From assembly GCF_003725955.1 (NCBI RefSeq), contig NZ_QIBZ01000002.1, forward strand, positions 62,001 through 126,000: a stretch of 64,000 nt of DNA. Reading direction: 5' to 3'. Shown here one piece after another: positions 63,241 to 64,000 of the stretch; the first letter of the stretch is position 1; each line of letters opens with the position of its first letter. Below the pieces are notes generated by a model. It had not been told where the DNA came from. It made no database searches and saw nothing but the letters and a program-made list of their open reading frames with translations. The translations under genes and the position numbers were made by a program. Origin of the DNA: Slackia isoflavoniconvertens. GTDB taxonomy: Bacteria > Actinomycetota > Coriobacteriia > Coriobacteriales > Eggerthellaceae.

Positions 63241-64000
63241 TTATCGGCGTTTCCTGCTCTTCTGACCGCTCTTCTGACCACTCTTCTGAGCGAAGTCGGC
63301 AGGCGTAAGGGGGTTGCGCTGCGCCATGCCGACGCGGCGAGGAAGCGCGATACGCGGGTTTGCCGCTTTCTGGAACACGAAAATACGGCGCGTGGAACCA
63401 TCGCTTAGCTCATGGCTGTCATCGCATACAAGGTCGAAGCCAAGCGGTTTCATAATGCCGAAGGCGATTTCAAGTTCCTCTTCAGTCGGTTGCGCCTTGT
63501 AGCACACCAAACGACCGCCCTTACGCAAAAGGGGCGAGGCCAGCTCGAGCAGTGACCCGAGCGAACTCAAGGCGCGAGCCGTGAGCACCGAAAACTCCCT
63601 CGGACGCTCAAGGGCGAGGTCTTCAATACGGCCGCCATATGTAGAAAGGCGATCGCCAACGCCGAGCTCTTCGGCAACAGGCTCCAGAGCGCGAACCTTC
63701 TTCTTAACCGAATCGACGAGCAGAGTTTCGCGGCCTGTAAGCACGCACAGGGGAATGCCAGGGAAACCGCCGCCGGTACCTAAGTCGCCATAGAGGCCAG
63801 CCGGCGCATCGTTCACGTACGGCAAACCGAGCACACTGTCTTCCAGATGCAGCACCATACCGTCTTCCTCGGAGAGAATGCGCGTGAGGTTCATGGTCTT
63901 GTTGATTTCCATAATGGCATGGAGGTCGTCGAACAGGATTCGTTCCTGCTGTTCGGTGATATCGATGCCGTGGCGCGTGGCCAGAATATCGCGAAGCGTG
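63241..64000 (-). CDS. rsmG: 16S rRNA (guanine-527-N7)-methyltransferase RsmG (partial, 5' end outside window)
   Basis: The frame is open to the window edge, and residues before the internal Met (LRDILATRHGIDITEQQERILFDDLHAIMEINKTMNLT) fit the RsmG N-terminus, so the start lies outside. The SAM-binding motif is YGDLGTGGGFPGIPL, followed by DSVKKKVRALEPVA and TARALSSLGSLLEL. It methylates G527 of 16S rRNA. The C-terminal tail is short, basic and repetitive (AQKSGQKSGQKSRKRR). rsmG before parA is the classic origin-proximal order. Confidence 0.95.
   Translation of the reverse strand, partial: TLRDILATRHGIDITEQQERILFDDLHAIMEINKTMNLTRILSEEDGMVLHLEDSVLGLPYVNDAPAGLYGDLGTGGGFPGIPLCVLTGRETLLVDSVKKKVRALEPVAEELGVGDRLSTYGGRIEDLALERPREFSVLTARALSSLGSLLELASPLLRKGGRLVCYKAQPTEEELEIAFGIMKPLGFDLVCDDSHELSDGSTRRIFVFQKAANPRIALPRRVGMAQRNPLTPADFAQKSGQKSGQKSRKRR

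Overview
The window (about 57% G+C) looks like a chromosomal segment of an anaerobic high-G+C Gram-positive bacterium, most likely a coriobacterium of the Eggerthellaceae (Slackia/Eggerthella type). This is inferred from a Tat-exported fumarate-reductase-like flavolipoprotein beside a polytopic membrane LuxR regulator, a DUF5679 zinc ribbon, giant MBG-repeat surface proteins, and the gene order rsmG-parA-parB. The right end must lie near the chromosome origin: the 3' part of rsmG, parA, parB and two perfect parS sites (TGTTTCACGTGAAACA) sit at 60.5-64 kb.

Layout. 1-5.6 kb: a wall-synthesis cluster of an L-Lys-type MurE (5' end outside the window), a class II asparagine synthetase and an ATP-grasp ligase resembling D-aspartate ligases, then YqeY. 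5.9-8.1 kb: nagA and nagB, the latter with an unusual Cys/His/Asp-rich tail. 8.6-10.6 kb: a HAD phosphatase and a nuclease lipoprotein. 10.7-26.4 kb: a 15-kb gene for a surface protein of about 5030 residues (about 33 MBG-like and about 10 DUF11-like repeats) coupled to a small membrane protein. 26.9-31.9 kb: a transglutaminase-like lipoprotein and a six-gene type IV pilus-like operon (PilC, four small pilin-like or accessory proteins, PilT). 32-44.2 kb: a signalling and envelope block on the minus strand: hybrid histidine kinase, moxR (broken by one base), DUF58, a polytopic transglutaminase-like protein without its catalytic Cys, a BspA-type LRR protein, then a GGDEF-REC-HD-GYP protein and an HPt protein. 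44.4-49.6 kb: tRNA-Arg, 5-formyl-THF cyclo-ligase, a tandem hairpin repeat, the flavolipoprotein with its LuxR regulator, tRNA-Gly and the zinc ribbon. 49.8-58.1 kb: a degenerate M28-like protein with a huge insertion, a coiled-coil membrane protein, a DinG-type helicase-exonuclease, and a tail-anchored unknown. 58.2-64 kb: ddl, rlmN, parB, parA, rsmG.

How the genes may work together. The first three genes can be read as one peptidoglycan cross-bridge pathway: MurE adds Lys, the ATP-grasp enzyme adds D-Asp to its side chain, and the asparagine synthetase homologue amidates it. Ddl near the other end supplies D-Ala-D-Ala. In the middle, the hybrid kinase, the free HPt protein and the receiver of the c-di-GMP enzyme make up a full set of parts for a split phosphorelay. 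It would set c-di-GMP next to pilus genes and two surface proteins. This MoxR/DUF58/inactive-transglutaminase/LRR plus phosphorelay and pilus neighbourhood is my best candidate for an undescribed system. No search was run, so all functional links are inference from motifs and gene order.
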